NCBI RefSeq assembly: GCF_032854445.1
Contig: NC_088296.1
Location: forward strand, 9,586,706 to 9,650,705
Direction: 5' to 3'
Source: Liolophura sinensis
Taxonomy: Eukaryota > Mollusca > Polyplacophora > Chitonida > Chitonidae
DNA length: 64,000 bases
Under the pieces are notes generated by a model, which saw nothing but the letters and a program-made list of their open reading frames with translations, did not search any database and was not told the origin of the DNA. Both the position numbers and the translations under genes were made by a program. Numbering within the stretch: position 1 is the first letter of the stretch; the number at the start of each line of letters is the position of its first letter. Below, piece by piece: positions 34,481-46,869 of the stretch.

Positions 34481-34829
34481 TTACTGAATCACGGTATTAT
34501 GCAGACTCGGCCCAGTTAAACATAGCAGCGCATAGTAACTATAGGAGCGTACATGTAACAGTGCATACGGCTCTGTCTGAAATGTTTCCTCGTTATTGTT
34601 CAAACAGCCGCATTACACTGAGGATCTCTTCCTGGTCAGATTGCCGAGTTCAGCTCATCACACAAGAACAGTGGTTTGCGGTCATATAGTTTCCTCTAAT
34701 CCCTTCCCTTTACATCAAGAAATCACTGAAACAAAAATTACATGAAAAATTAAAACAGAAGCCGGCTTAATGATCACTAATATACACGTACATGTATAGG
34801 GCTGGACGACAGTAAAACACTGTCATATA

Positions 34830-35770
34830 AATAGATTTCTAGCCTAGTAAATCTAGCCTGTAATCATATAAAAAGAATTCTAGTCTATAGGAAAACATAA
34901 TCATACATACAGAATTCTAATCTAGTAAAACACAATCATACATACAGAATTCTAGCTTAGTAAAATACAATTATATATACAGAATTCTAGCCTATAGTAA
35001 AACATAATCATACATACAGAATTCTAATCTATTAAAACACAATCATACATACAGAATTCTAATCTAATAAAACACAATCATACATACAGAATTCTAGCTT
35101 GGTAAAATACAATTATATATACAGAATTCTAGCCTATAGTAAAACACAATGATACATACAGAATTCTAATCTAGTAAACACAATCATACATACAGAATTC
35201 TAATCTAGTAAAACACAATGATACATACAGAATTCTAATCTAGTAAAACACAATCATACATACAGAATTCTAATCTAGTAAAACACAATCATACATACAG
35301 AATTCTAGCTTAGTAAAATACAATAATATATACAGAATTCTAGCCTATAGTAAAACACAATGATACATACAGAATTCTAATCTACTAAACACAATCATAC
35401 AAACAGATTTTTAATCTAGTAAAACACAATCATAAACACAGAATTCTAGCCTAGTAAAATACAATCACATACACAGATTTCTAGCCAAGAGTAAAACGCA
35501 ATTACACGTACAGAATTCTAGCCCACTAAAACACAACTATACATACAGAATTCTAGCCTAATAAAAATGATCACATATACAGAATTCTAGCCTATCGTAA
35601 AACACAACCACATGTACAGAATTCTAATCTAGTAAAACACAATCGTACAAACAGAACTAAGCATACTAAAACACAGTCATACATACAGAATTTTGGCCTA
35701 GTAAAATATTGATCATATATACAGGATTCTAGCCTAGTAAAACACGATCACATATAGAGTATTCTAGTAA
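34830..35770 (+). repeat. EcoRI-type satellite, about 36-40 bp unit, some 25 copies
   Basis: The unit ACACAATCATACATACAGAA, then TTCTAATCTAGTAAA, with GAATTC in most copies and two alternating subtypes (TCTAATC and TCTAGCCTATAG). Confidence 0.93.
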
Positions 35771-36469
35771 CTAATCTATACTGCCTACTCAAACCATCGA
35801 CGATTCAAAATTATGGTGACCTTTCCCACAATTATCCGCCACATTCCCTGTTTCCAGGAACCTGGAGAGGTACTTCAAGTTCTCGCGGAGTCTTTCTCGT
35901 ATAACACATACGTAGTACATGCATATCACAGCGTTACAGAAAGGAACACAGAACTGAACCGACTTTTTAAAAAAATGCATGGTTGTTAAAAATTTATGAT
36001 TGAACAATTAGTCAACCATATTCACTCCAAAATAAGTTATGTCGTTAATCGATGAGCCTGTCCATCGATTAATAGTGTATATGTCTAGCCTTCATAATAT
36101 ACCGAATATGCATTGTAGGAGTCTAGGCGAGGGAACGCGGGGGCACTCGCAAGTCATTTTACGAATAATATGAGGTCCGATTACCTCGTCTCGTCCAAAC
36201 CTGCGTGAATGTACGAGATTTCTTAATACTCGTGTACACAAGCAATAGACGACTCGTAAGACTCCAGCACGTCTGGATATATAAGAAGTTAAATAAATAT
36301 ACGTGACAGTACAGTAAACAGACATGATTTGCAACACACATGAGAGAAAAAATAGGGTGTTTTAACCCGTAGAGCTTGTATACCCCTGGTACCGGTGATA
36401 GCGCGTATATTAATTTTTATCTCACATATGTACTATTGGCCTATTTGTCATAAACGTTATGAACCTCTC

Positions 36470-36610
36470 AGTAATGCGGTCACTGTGAGTTCATGCTGGC
36501 TTCCTTTCCAGCGGAACGTGGAAAGGTCTTGCAGCAGCCGGCGGACGGTATCTCACCAAGTGAAATATTCTTGAGTACGGTGTAAAACAGCAATCAAATT
36601 TACAAATAAA
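36470..36610 (+). repeat. SINE-A fragment
   Basis: GTAATGCGGTCACTGTGAG to CAGCAATCAAATTTAC, internally deleted. Confidence 0.8.
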
Positions 36611-36720
36611 CCATACACAGTATGATGTGACTTGCAAAACAAACCAGAAAACGTACATGAAGGTAATGCCTATCTCATGATAATGACACTGAATGCAAAG
36701 GTCATACCTCTTATATAGGC

Positions 36721-36852
36721 CAGGGGCAGGTTTCATGAAGCATACTTGGTGTTCAGTAGCCCTTAGCTAAGGGCACTTTATATCTCTACAACATACATCG
36801 TCATGGTAGTTAAGGGTAAATTTAGCTAAGTAAGCATCATGAAACCGGCCAC
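36721..36852. mobile_element. MITE with GGTTTCATGAAGCA ends
   Basis: GGCAGGTTTCATGAAGCATAC at the left and the complement of GTAAGCATCATGAAACCGGCC at the right; interior contains CTTAGCTAAGG. Confidence 0.65.
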
Positions 36853-36942
36853 AGGATAATTTTACTTAAGGAATATTTCCCTTACTGACTGCTTAATATA
36901 TTATTTTGCATATTTTTAATTATTGTCTGATAATCAATAATT

Positions 36943-37516
36943 ACCTTGTAATTATGATTACCACTGGGAAAGGTGACCTTTCCGTTCTAAAGTGCATGTA
37001 ATTCGAGCCCACGCTTTTGGGGGGACCTTGTAATTATGATTACCACTGGGAAAGGTGACCTTTCCGTTCTAAAGTGCATGTAATTCGAGCCCACGCTTTT
37101 GGGGGGACCTTGTAATTATGATTACCACTGGGAAAGGTGACCTTTCCGTTCTAAAGTGCATGTAATTCGAGCCCATGCTTTTGGGGGGACCTTGTAATTA
37201 TGATTACCACTGGGAAAGGTGACCTTTCCGTTCTAAAGTGCATGTAATTCGAGCCCAAGCTTTTGGGGGGACCTTGTAATTATGATTACCACTGGGAAAG
37301 GTGACCTTTCCGTTCTAAAGTGCATGTAATTCGAGCCCAAGCTTTTGGGGGGACCTTGTAATTATGATTACCACTGGGAAAGGTAACCTTTCCATTCTAA
37401 AGTGCATGTAATTCGAGCCCACGCTTTTGGGGGGACCTTGTAATTATGATTACCACTGGGAAAGGTAACCTTTCCGTTCTAAAGTGCATGTAATTCGAGC
37501 CCAGGCTTTGGGGGGA
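36943..37516 (+). repeat. 82-bp satellite, 7 nearly identical copies
   Basis: The unit starts ACCTTGTAATTATGATTACC and contains the palindrome GGAAAGGTGACCTTTCC (8-bp arms around one base). Copies differ at only a few sites, so expansion is recent. Confidence 0.97.
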
Positions 37517-37597
37517 CGTTATGTGAACAAACTGAGGGAGTTGTAAAGACATGGCTGATACCTTTGTTGGCCGTTCAACCATATTTCAAATGTTCAT

Positions 37598-37722
37598 TAA
37601 TGGTCGTGAGTTTCACCCGGGCTCTGCCCGGTTTCCTCCCACCATAATGCTGACCGCCGTCCTGTAAGTGAAATATTCTTGAGTACGGCGTAAAGCAGCA
37701 ATCAAATAAATAAATAAATCAA
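37598..37722 (+). repeat. SINE-A 3' half
   Basis: From ATGGTCGTGAGTTTCACCC to the AAATAAATAAATC tail. Confidence 0.85.
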
Positions 37723-38587
37723 ATGTTCATTGTGAAAAGCGGATTCTTCTGTGAATTGACGTGACTCCACCACGTGGCAGCAACCTAACCTTTACAGTAG
37801 TTCAAAAGGGTAAAGTACTAACTTACTCATGTGGTATCAAAATGTATGGCGCTTGAGTGCTATGTATGCAACATCGTGATCATATGCTAAATTATTCATA
37901 TTTAAGCGATTTTCCTGCATCTTCTCGAATACTAAGAACTGCCTATAACATATGGCTGCCGGTGGTTGAGGTGCACACGATGGAAAGGTCTATTTATCCA
38001 CGCCCCCCACAACACGCCACCCACACCAATCCCCATCTCCATCAGATATATTTAAAAAGCTCCCGCAAGTCATAAAGCTCCATCTCACATCGACTATGTG
38101 CAATAATGCGTCTCTGCACTGAAAAAGGATCCATGCTTGGCGGCAAATATAAAGGGATCTAACTCTTGTTAGCGATTAAAATAATGGCGTCTATACACAC
38201 AAGAGATTATTGTTCCTTCAGACTTGATCTCAGAGGACAAGACTGTAGTCTATAAATGAAATTGCACGAAAACATCGGATCCATTTGATCTGAATATAAG
38301 GATACCGTGTAAAAATTTACGCCGATATTAGTGGTCGACCGATCAATGTTCATTCCTGATAGATTGACAGGTACTGAATCAGTAGCATGTCGGTCTGCCC
38401 ACAGCGGTGCTAGCTATTTCCTTTAAAAAAAATACTTATATATAGTTAACGGAAATGCACAGGTATTCACATAACAACCTTCATAACAAAACTGTCATTT
38501 TTTCTCAAATTACTATGTATTTATATACCTGTGCATTTGTGTACAAGAAAATATACGGAAGCCTATAAGATCATGTCTTAGTTATAC
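37723..38587. other. No gene seen
   Basis: Unique-looking AT-rich sequence. Short frames only, with no splice-linked or recognisable protein. Confidence 0.5.
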
Positions 38588-38768
38588 ATACCTGTATTTA
38601 TTGATATATGTTTTACTCAAGAATATTCCACTAATACGACAGCGGCCAGAATTATGGTGGGAGGAAACCACGCAAAGCCCGGGGGAAACCACGCAAAGCC
38701 CGGGGGAAACCACGCAAAGTCCGGGGGAAACCAACGACCATCCGTAAGTTGCTGACGCACCTTCCCGC
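38588..38768 (-). repeat. SINE-A with internal 21-bp triplication
   Basis: GAAACCACGCAAAGCCCGGG is repeated three times in the CCGGGCTCTGCCC region, absent from other copies. Confidence 0.85.
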
Positions 38769-39199
38769 ATACTATTTCATATACATAAACAATACATTAA
38801 AATAAATATATTTACCGTATAAGTTTAGAATCGGTGCACTCTTCCAGCTGTATATCAGCCAATGCGTTAGGTGGAGTCCGCTTTATCACACGTCGTTCTT
38901 AAGTAAATACTGGTCAGAAAGCAGCGATAATAGGCTGGCAAAGTGACATGAACAGAATGGGTGAATGAACGTCTTGTGTTGGCTGAGCATAGGAGACGTA
39001 TAAGGTCAAACCGACCTACGACGTCTAACTGCTCGTCCGCAGTTCTTCAGAAAAATACAAGCCTTAGTGTAACACTGTCTGATTCCTGTTACATCACGTA
39101 TAACAATCAACTTACACGGTAGGGGGCGTTAGTGAGAAAATAAAACTCCTACCGCTTCAAGAAGCATGTGACTGACTTTGAGTATCACAGGTTAAAAAA

Positions 39200-39393
39200 T
39201 ATTTGTTTATTTCTTTGATTGGTGTTTTACGTTGTACTCAAGAGTTTTTCGCTTATACGACAGCGTCCAGCATCGGAAAGTTTCTGCAACACCTTCGCAC
39301 TGACGGCCGGAGAGGAAGCCAGCATGAGTTGAACTTACACTCACAGCGAGAGCATTGCTCCATGCTAACCACCTCGGTCAAGAAGGCCCCCCA
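39200..39393 (-). repeat. SINE-A, internal deletion
   Basis: Tail, then a jump from CAGCGTCCAGCAT to GTTTCTGCAACACC, then head to AAGGCCCCCC. Confidence 0.8.
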
Positions 39394-40902
39394 GTAGGAA
39401 ATATACCAACTCATGAAGTTTGACATATATTTTACCCTGCCCTATTTAATATATTTAATTTCAGTTGCCACTTACTAACAAATCTGAATCAGAATTCTAA
39501 ATTTTCAGAGAAAAATAAATAAATGATTGATTTATTGTTTGACAAGATATAAATTTCTTTTTTTCACTATTAAAATAGATAATGAGTTAAGTAAACCAGT
39601 TAGTGAGTAAATCACCAGCCTTTGGTAAGTAATTGACAAGCATTAACACATCTGACGTGAACACGTATTTCATTTCGGTGGAAGGCAGTTTAAAAGAAAA
39701 GACAACACCAGACTAAATGAATCTGTACATCGATAAAGTATCCCACGTGAGGTCTAAAAAGCATAACATTTTGTCTCTGTACACGTGCTGTTGCATAACC
39801 GAGATGTCGAAATTCAAAATCAGCCAGATCGCACACATTGAGAAAATTGACATCACTGATATGTTATCCGTTTTAGTTTATCAGTCAAGCGTTTTCTACA
39901 TAACGCGATTCGCGGCTGTTTGCGCTATGTGTTAACCATATGTGTATGAGGTACAAGAGACTCGAGTCCGCTCGTCATGCAGTCCTGAATCCATCGGTAA
40001 ATAATAGAGTGAACTACTGATTGGATCTGTGGGAACTCGCTAATGAATTTCTTGCAAAGTTTTGGCGAATGGATGTCTGTTAAACAGCTATAATGGATTA
40101 TTGCATGATCACAGATTTCGACATTTTCTAAGAGGTTTCTGTCAATATTTGATATTGCAAGCATCTGGGCCTTTATATAGACAATTATAAAGTCACCAAT
40201 TTTGTGTGTTTGTGTGTGTGTGTTTTACGGCCGAGCCAACATCAAAAATGGAATGAAAACAAAATTTAAAATTCAAATTTTAGTTTGTCCGATCTTAATA
40301 TCTGACAAGATTTTCTCGTTAGCCAAAACTTCTAGATCACGTAAATATGTCTATAAGGGGAACAATTGCAGGGAGAGTCCCCAACCCCACCCCACCCCAC
40401 CCCACCCCTGCAAATTAAAACATTTTTCAGTTTTATCTTTTATAAAAGATTTATTCTACCTCCAAAACAAACATTTAAATTGATGTGGCCTTATTGAATG
40501 ACTGCTGTTCATCTAAAAAATTTCTGAGCAACAGGTCATGAATCTTCCTCCACTTTCCGATGTACTTCTCTATTCTATTTTGCATGCCTTTTGTATGCGG
40601 TTTTCTTTATTTGACATACAAATAATAATTTTACAACTTTATAAAGGCTTGATTCCCTATATAAAAGCACTATATCTAGAATACAAGGATTATCGAAGCC
40701 GAAAATGGCGCAATTTCGCGTCCTGAAACCTACTGAGTACGATTGGTGCTCAGTACTGTAGCAAAAATGCACACTGACATAATTCTCTCAGCCAGCAGTA
40801 CTCAAACTGTGTAGGTTTTAATGCTATAAAAGTGCATACAATCTGTACTGCTTACACGCACGTCTTTGTGGAGCTGCAAATTTGTATACTCAGGTCGTTT
40901 AT
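39394..40902. other. No gene seen
   Basis: AT-rich, with a GT run (40203-40222) and CCCCACCC repeats (40384-40410). Frames here are short and unlike known proteins. Confidence 0.5.
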
Positions 40903-41157
40903 GTTTATTTATTTATTTATTTATTTGATTGGTGTTTTACGCCGTACTCAAGAATAATTTACTTACACGACGGCCGCCAGCATTATGGTGGGAGGAAACA
41001 GGGCAGAGATGTGGGAAACCCACGATCGTCCGTAGGTTGCTGGCAGACCTTCCAACATACGGCCGGTGAGGAAGCTCAAAGCAGCCGCATTGGTGAGAGA
41101 CTCCTGGGTCATTACGCTGCGCTAGCGCTATAATCAATTGAGCCATGCCGGCCCCAA
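40903..41157 (-). repeat. SINE-A near full length
   Basis: Long TTTA tail, body, and head to GAGCCATGCCGGCCCC. Confidence 0.9.
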
Positions 41158-41389
41158 GGTCGATTAGAGAGACACATAGTATATACGGTTTATCACATAT
41201 AATGTTTATATATTTATTAATATTTACTCACAATATCTTCCCTATATACGATGGCGTCCATGCTTAGCACCATATTAAATTACTGTCGGTCGCCAGGTAC
41301 CTGACAAAAGTGATGAACCGAAAATAGCGACAGGTGGATTCGACCCTGTTAACTCAATGGAAGCGACAGTCGTGCAGACTATGTCCACA

Positions 41390-41462
41390 TCACACACCAC
41401 CACACCCCTCCCCCACCCACCCCCCACCCCCCACCACCCACCACCCACTCCCCCCTCCACCC
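41390..41462 (+). repeat. CCCACC-rich simple repeat
   Basis: About 70 bases of C/A-only repeats. Confidence 0.9.
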
Positions 41463-42084
41463 AAATACACACAAACTGATCGACTAAACACATGCAGCTA
41501 CCCAATCCGCTTCGTTGCCCTTCCTCACTGAGCAACGAAGCTTAGCTTTTTAATGAAGTTGCAGAGCTGACCAAAATTCATCAACGTTATTCATGATTTG
41601 TATCGATCATGAGGCCGATAATTGGATATTTTATATTCACATTGCCAGATATTTGGCGGACGTTCAGCTATATCTTGCCCGTGGAGGGCACACGGTGCAC
41701 AGACAAGATGATCTCTCGAGATCAGTATCTCACATTATCCTCCCGGAGAACTGATCGAACATGTTATTAACAGCACCAGGATCGGAAATTGGACCACGAC
41801 TGGGGGAAGTTTGAGGTCACGTCCCGAGACGTATATATATACATATATGCACGTCAAAAATAGGCTAAGGATGTTCTTAGTTGTTCGAGAGAGGGCTTCG
41901 TTGAATGCATGCATTAAACTCAAAGACAGAACTGCTGGGAATTCAAAATAATCTAATATTAATACGTGTACATCGCTTCGTGTTCTTTCTGGTATCTATA
42001 TAGTACCTGTAATGGACGGGTACTCCAATGAGACGGTTGATAGCTGTGAGCAGTATCGGTAAATAATTTGTTTGTATGTTTGTT

Positions 42085-42350
42085 GTTTTAATTATTGCTT
42101 AACGCCTTACACAAAATGGTTTATAATTCATTGGTATTTTACGCCTTATACGACGGCAGCTAGAATTATGGTTGGGGGTGGGGGAGCGAGCAGAGCACAT
42201 GATAAACCAACGACCCTCCGCGAGTTACTACTGACCTTCCTACGTAGAGTCGGAGAAGAAGGCATGTGCGACAGCATTGGTGAGAGGCTTCTGCATGGGC
42301 CATTGCGCAGCGCTGGTACGCTAACCATCTCGGCCACGGAGGTCCCTCCT
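42085..42350 (-). repeat. SINE-A, diverged
   Basis: ATTGGTATTTTACGCC through CTCGGCCACGGAGGTCCC, with a G-rich expansion in the middle. Confidence 0.75.
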
Positions 42351-43480
42351 GGCTATTGTAAAGTATCGGCAATGATACCTGTCTGCTATATGAAGACATT
42401 GTTATCATCACCTGACCGGTATAATGATGCAATTAACTTAAACAATTACAATAAAATGACTTGTACACCAGAGTTATTCATTACGTGTACCTTCAAAAGG
42501 TTTGAAAGACTACAGCATAGAGAGTAAAACCAGCACGTTTTGCTTCCGTGTATCTGAAAGGTGCTGTTCGACCGTTGCATTATCGTTACACTAACAATGC
42601 TAACTCCTGCGTGACAATAAAGAGACAACATGTTTAGATACACTATACCGGAGATTTTTGGGAAGAAATCCAATCCAATTTTTGCTGTTATAGAATAGCC
42701 CCAAAAATGACCTTCACAAAATGTAAGCATCGCCTGTGCACGTGCATTTTATACCGTTCAATAAAGTTCCTAAAATATATAAAACGCATTATAATTTGTT
42801 CAAATCATAATTTGTTAATCTAGGTAAATGGGGAAAATTTCGCCTGAATAGCGGATATGGATTTTTGCCCAAGTTTTCTTGTTCAGGTTCAGGTTCCTTT
42901 AATAAGCTTATATAAGTGTGTGATAATAAAAAATTTCATTACAAGACATTCTTAGAGTAAGCATTCCCTGCTCTAGAAGACGTTTCATTAAAATGATTCT
43001 TGGCAAGATACAACCTCCCTAAGATTCCTTGAGGCCATTCTCAAGTAAATACCTTACTCTTGTACAGGCTTCAGGCTCTCCAACCCATGTACATAGCAAG
43101 ATAGCACAAAAAGGGTAACAAAAGGAATCATTCCAACTCCTTTGGTAATTGGTCGCTATACCCGAACAGTCCCTGGTTCATTTTGATGGCAAAGATGGTA
43201 CAGAGCAAGAGGCAATTAGCAGCCTAAGGCTCGTGTTCTCACGTTTCACCATTCAGCATGAAGAAAACCTCATCGAAAGTGCCTTGGAGGACTACATTAT
43301 GGATGCCGCTAGACACCGATGAGAATTACGACGTGCGAAACCCAGCGGTTAATAGTCAAGTTCAACCTGAACGGAATTCAGATGTGCATTGGGCGGATTT
43401 TAACGGTAGTGCATTTTGAGGGCGTATAAACGTCAAGTTAAGTATGTTGGGAAATTAAGAACTGCCAAGCCTTTCAAAGA
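42351..43480. other. No gene seen
   Basis: Mixed unique sequence; 42509-42535 is a single unit of the 10 kb repeat (CAGCATAGAGAGTAAAACCAG). Confidence 0.45.
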
Positions 43481-43484
43481 TAAT

Positions 43485-44065
43485 GTGGCCGTATCACTTT
43501 CCATATTAATATCTAATGCATAGTTGCTAACTCTTTCAAAGATCATGTTGCTATATCAATATCTAAATGTATAACTGCTAACTCTTTCAAAGATCATGTT
43601 GTCATATCAATATCTAATGCATAACTGCTAACTCTTTCAATGATCATGTTGCCATATCAATATCTAATGCATAACTGCTAACTCTTTCAAAGATCATGTT
43701 GCAATATCAATATCTAATGCATAACTGCTAACTCTTTCAAAGATCATGTTGTGATATCAATATCTAATGCATAACTGCTAACTCTTTCAATGATCATGTT
43801 GCCATATCAATATCTAATGCATAACTGCTAACTCTTTCAAAGATCATGTTGCCATATCGATATCTAATGCATAACTGCTATCTCTTTCAAAGATCATGTT
43901 GCCATATCAATATCTAATGCATAACTGCTAACTCTTTCAAAGATCATATTGTGATATCAATATCTAATGCATAACTGCTAACTCTTTCAAAGATCATGTT
44001 GCCATATCAATATCTAATGTATAGCTGCTAACTCTTTCAAACATCATGTTGTCATATCATTTTCA
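43485..44065 (+). repeat. 50-bp satellite, about 11-12 copies
   Basis: The unit reads ATATCTAATGCATAACTGCT, then AACTCTTTCAAAGATCATGT and TGCCATATCA. Period 50 is not a multiple of three; no open frame. Confidence 0.95.
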
Positions 44066-44069
44066 ATAT

Positions 44070-45064
44070 CAATACTGAATGTTGACAACAGTTTTATCAG
44101 GAAAAGTCAAACTGGTATGATTCCTTCTATATAGTGAACAACGGTGTAAGTTTGGTTGATTTAATTTCATGTGTGGGTACTTAACCAGGTATGCAAGTGT
44201 ATTTCAATTATGCCTGCCCTCCCTGGAGTGGAGCAAACTATATTGCAGGAAGAAAACCACATGTCTTTGGCAAACAACTGACGAACTTTCCCACATGTGA
44301 GGTACAGATGTCCACTAGAAAGACGAATTCAGTGGGGTACATTGGACGATGCTTAAATAGGGGTAGTGACTAACAGTTTGATAAATACGATACTATATGT
44401 AAAATTCTAGGGAAAGAAACACTAAAACTGAAGTAAGCATCAATATAATGAACAATGAAAACTGAAATCTGAAAATACCGATTTCTCTTCTTTCTTCTAT
44501 TTTTTCAGATTTCCTTTTCTTTTCTTTTCTTTTTTTTTTTTGCATTAAGTTATGAACAGGGCAAAAATCCTGATTGTATGGTGGGCTTTAAGGACTATAT
44601 TGATAATGTAAGTCGTCCATTACGTCACAACGACTGGCCCTACAGCAGGTTTTTTGATTTCAGATTTGATTTTTTATGACTAGGTACACATTACATGATT
44701 TTATTCAGGACTAAATATAATAGTGTCACAAACATTGTGTCACGCCACAGTTTTCATTTTTCTTCTCTTCTGATGATTACTTTATTTTCACTTTTTCTTT
44801 GCCTTTAAAGATATTTGGTGTAACAGTCAAATCCGACATCCGTTGCTAGATAACAGAACAAAAACATGATGTAGAAATCGATAATCTCAAAGTCCATCCA
44901 TTCCAAAACAAGAGAGAAAAAAAAATGGATCTTTGTCAGTTTTAAGGACGTCAGAAAGAACGTCGAGATTCAGGACAAAAGGCTATTTCAAGTGCCTAAT
45001 TGTGGCATTCGACGCGGTTTAGCCCATTTGAGTTCGACAATGCGACGAATCGCAATGTGTGAAC
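44070..45064. other. No gene seen
   Basis: AT-rich; includes a (TTTTC)n run at 44508-44532 and a SINE-D-like fragment near 44255-44310. Confidence 0.45.
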
Positions 45065-45537
45065 GTATATAATTTATTTATTTGATTGGAGTTTTACGCC
45101 GTATACTCAAGAATATTTCACTTATATGAATGTGGCCAGCATTGTGGTGGGATGAAACCGGGCAGAGACTGTGGAAAATCCACCATCCGCAGGCTGCTGG
45201 CAGACCTTTCGAGTGAGTGAGTGCTTGGGGTTTTAACAAAACAATTTTTCAGTCATATGACGACGAAGGAATGCTTAGTTTGCATGTAATGTGCCTCCGT
45301 GTTACAGGACGGATCTCTATCGCTCTTTTATTTAGTGCTGCTTCACTGAGACTCCAGGGTTGACGCTGGATCACCACTCCCTAGGTGAACGTTGTACCAA
45401 CTGTGCTGTCGAGACTGGTCGACCAGAGTGGAAGTCCGCGTGATCTGGGCTAGAACTCACAGCGATTGCATCGGTAATAGGGTCCTGGGTCATTGCGCTG
45501 CACAAGCACGCTAATCACGATAGGCCATGGAGGCCCC
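45065..45537 (-). repeat. SINE-A split by a nested SINE-C
   Basis: The outer SINE-A (45065-45211 and 45416-45537) is interrupted by a roughly 204-bp element beginning GAGTGAGTGAGTGCTTGGGG and containing CAGTCATATGACGACGAAGG and GCTGCTTCACTGAGAC. Confidence 0.8.
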
Positions 45538-45559
45538 TACATATATATATAAAGCGAAT

Positions 45560-45690
45560 CGAATTCTGACCAGTAAGGTCGCGTGTTCGAATCCAGACCT
45601 CGCTAGTTCGGTAGCGATTTCGTCGGGAGGTTTGTAAGATGTAACCCGATTGCATTTATACATATACAATGAAATATTCTCGAGTACCGG
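45560..45690 (+). repeat. tRNA-like SINE fragment
   Basis: Strong B-box-like GTGTTCGAATCCAGACC, followed by an AATATTCTCGAGTACCGG tail; no A box or clover-leaf. Confidence 0.4.
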
Positions 45691-46179
45691 TACTGAAAAT
45701 TTTATGCCAAGAGGGTGATTTGGTAAGTCAGTTGTATAAACAAAACTGCTCAGCTAGCGGTTTGGTTTTGGAAACAAAACATTATTTCACGCGGTCGTAT
45801 TACGTTACGAATTGCAATATGAACTGCAAATGCGGTATACATGGTGGTGCATATTTGGTATTCCATATTTCAGTGCGCTTTATGTTACATTTATATTGGT
45901 TAATATCAAACAGATACCTGGTAAATCTAAATTAGCCCGAAGCAATGCTACGTACTGCGTACACATATGCGGCTTCGAGTGAATAGAGGTTTTTCTCGGC
46001 GAGATAACAGCATAGCATATAGCCATATTCTGTGGATGCCATCATGTCCTGTCTGATTGGCACAGTCCATCTGATTCTGTGATAACTGTTTAAAGACAAC
46101 ATTAGATGTACACACATACCTGTTTCGATTCGTCTGCGTGACAGACACAGTGACACGTCCTATTATACCAGGTCAACGT

Positions 46180-46570
46180 TTCGTGTTCATTCTGTAAGTC
46201 TTGGCATGGCTATGTCGCATGCACAGCGACGATTGCAACGAGCCGATTTCTATCTCGATCCAAACGATGTCGTGTAGAATGCAAGACAAACGGGTTCTAA
46301 TGTGCCAGTATTTGCTGTTCAACGGCACCGCTCGCATCTGTCAGAAACCAGCCTAATAGTCCCCAAAATACCAGTCGATCTGTGCCTCGGATCGCCGCAG
46401 CATGCCGACAGAGGGAATTATCGATCGACGGCGCTAAACGGAGGCTATCACGACCAGTCGACTGTGGTTTGGTGCTCGCTGCACATGGCCAGTCTCCGCG
46501 CGAGGATCGGAAAAGAAGCAGACGAATATCTTTCAATTTCCTCTGCAATCAGCACATGCACGTAGCCCCG
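46180..46570 (+). pseudogene. Possible decayed Tc1/mariner-like transposase
   Basis: One frame reads AKRRLSRPVDCGLVLAAHGQ, loosely like the RLRARRPVVGPVL region of Tc1 transposases, but the frame breaks on both sides and no DDE motif is complete. Composition is less AT-rich than the flanks. Confidence 0.25.
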
Positions 46571-46594
46571 ATGTTCTACAATGTACACTCAAAG

Positions 46595-46865
46595 CATTAA
46601 TCTGTTTTTAAGAGAAAGTCTGTCGTCTGAGTGAAGCTAGAATGTATTCTGTTATTGCAGTAGATTATTCTGTTAAACATAACACATATTCTATTAACTC
46701 AACATAAATACTTACAGAACATTATGTTGAATATGACCCAGTATTATGTTGAATATGACAGTATTACGCTAAATATGTCACAGTATTATGCTATAATAAC
46801 AGAGTACATTCTCTTTCTATTAAAATTAACAGATTCATGTTTTGAGTTTAGAACAGACTGAACTG
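46595..46865. mobile_element. MITE-1 copy b
   Basis: ACTCAAAGCATTAATCTGTTTTTAAGAGAAAGTCTG at the left mirrors AGATTCATGTTTTGAGTTT at the right; GAAGCTAGAATGTATTCTG and CAGTAGATTATTCTGTTAAA match copy a (19.5 kb). Confidence 0.7.
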
Positions 46866-46869
46866 CCTA

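Noticed and set aside
34830-37516. CRISPR-like array of regular repeats
   Set aside because: Units are contiguous with no unique spacers, and the genome is eukaryotic; these are satellites.
45669-45935. 88-residue frame
   Set aside because: Starts within a SINE-like tail; no domain, no conservation signal visible.
46297-46600. Three overlapping frames on both strands suggesting a gene
   Set aside because: No consistent protein; at best a decayed Tc1-like fragment.
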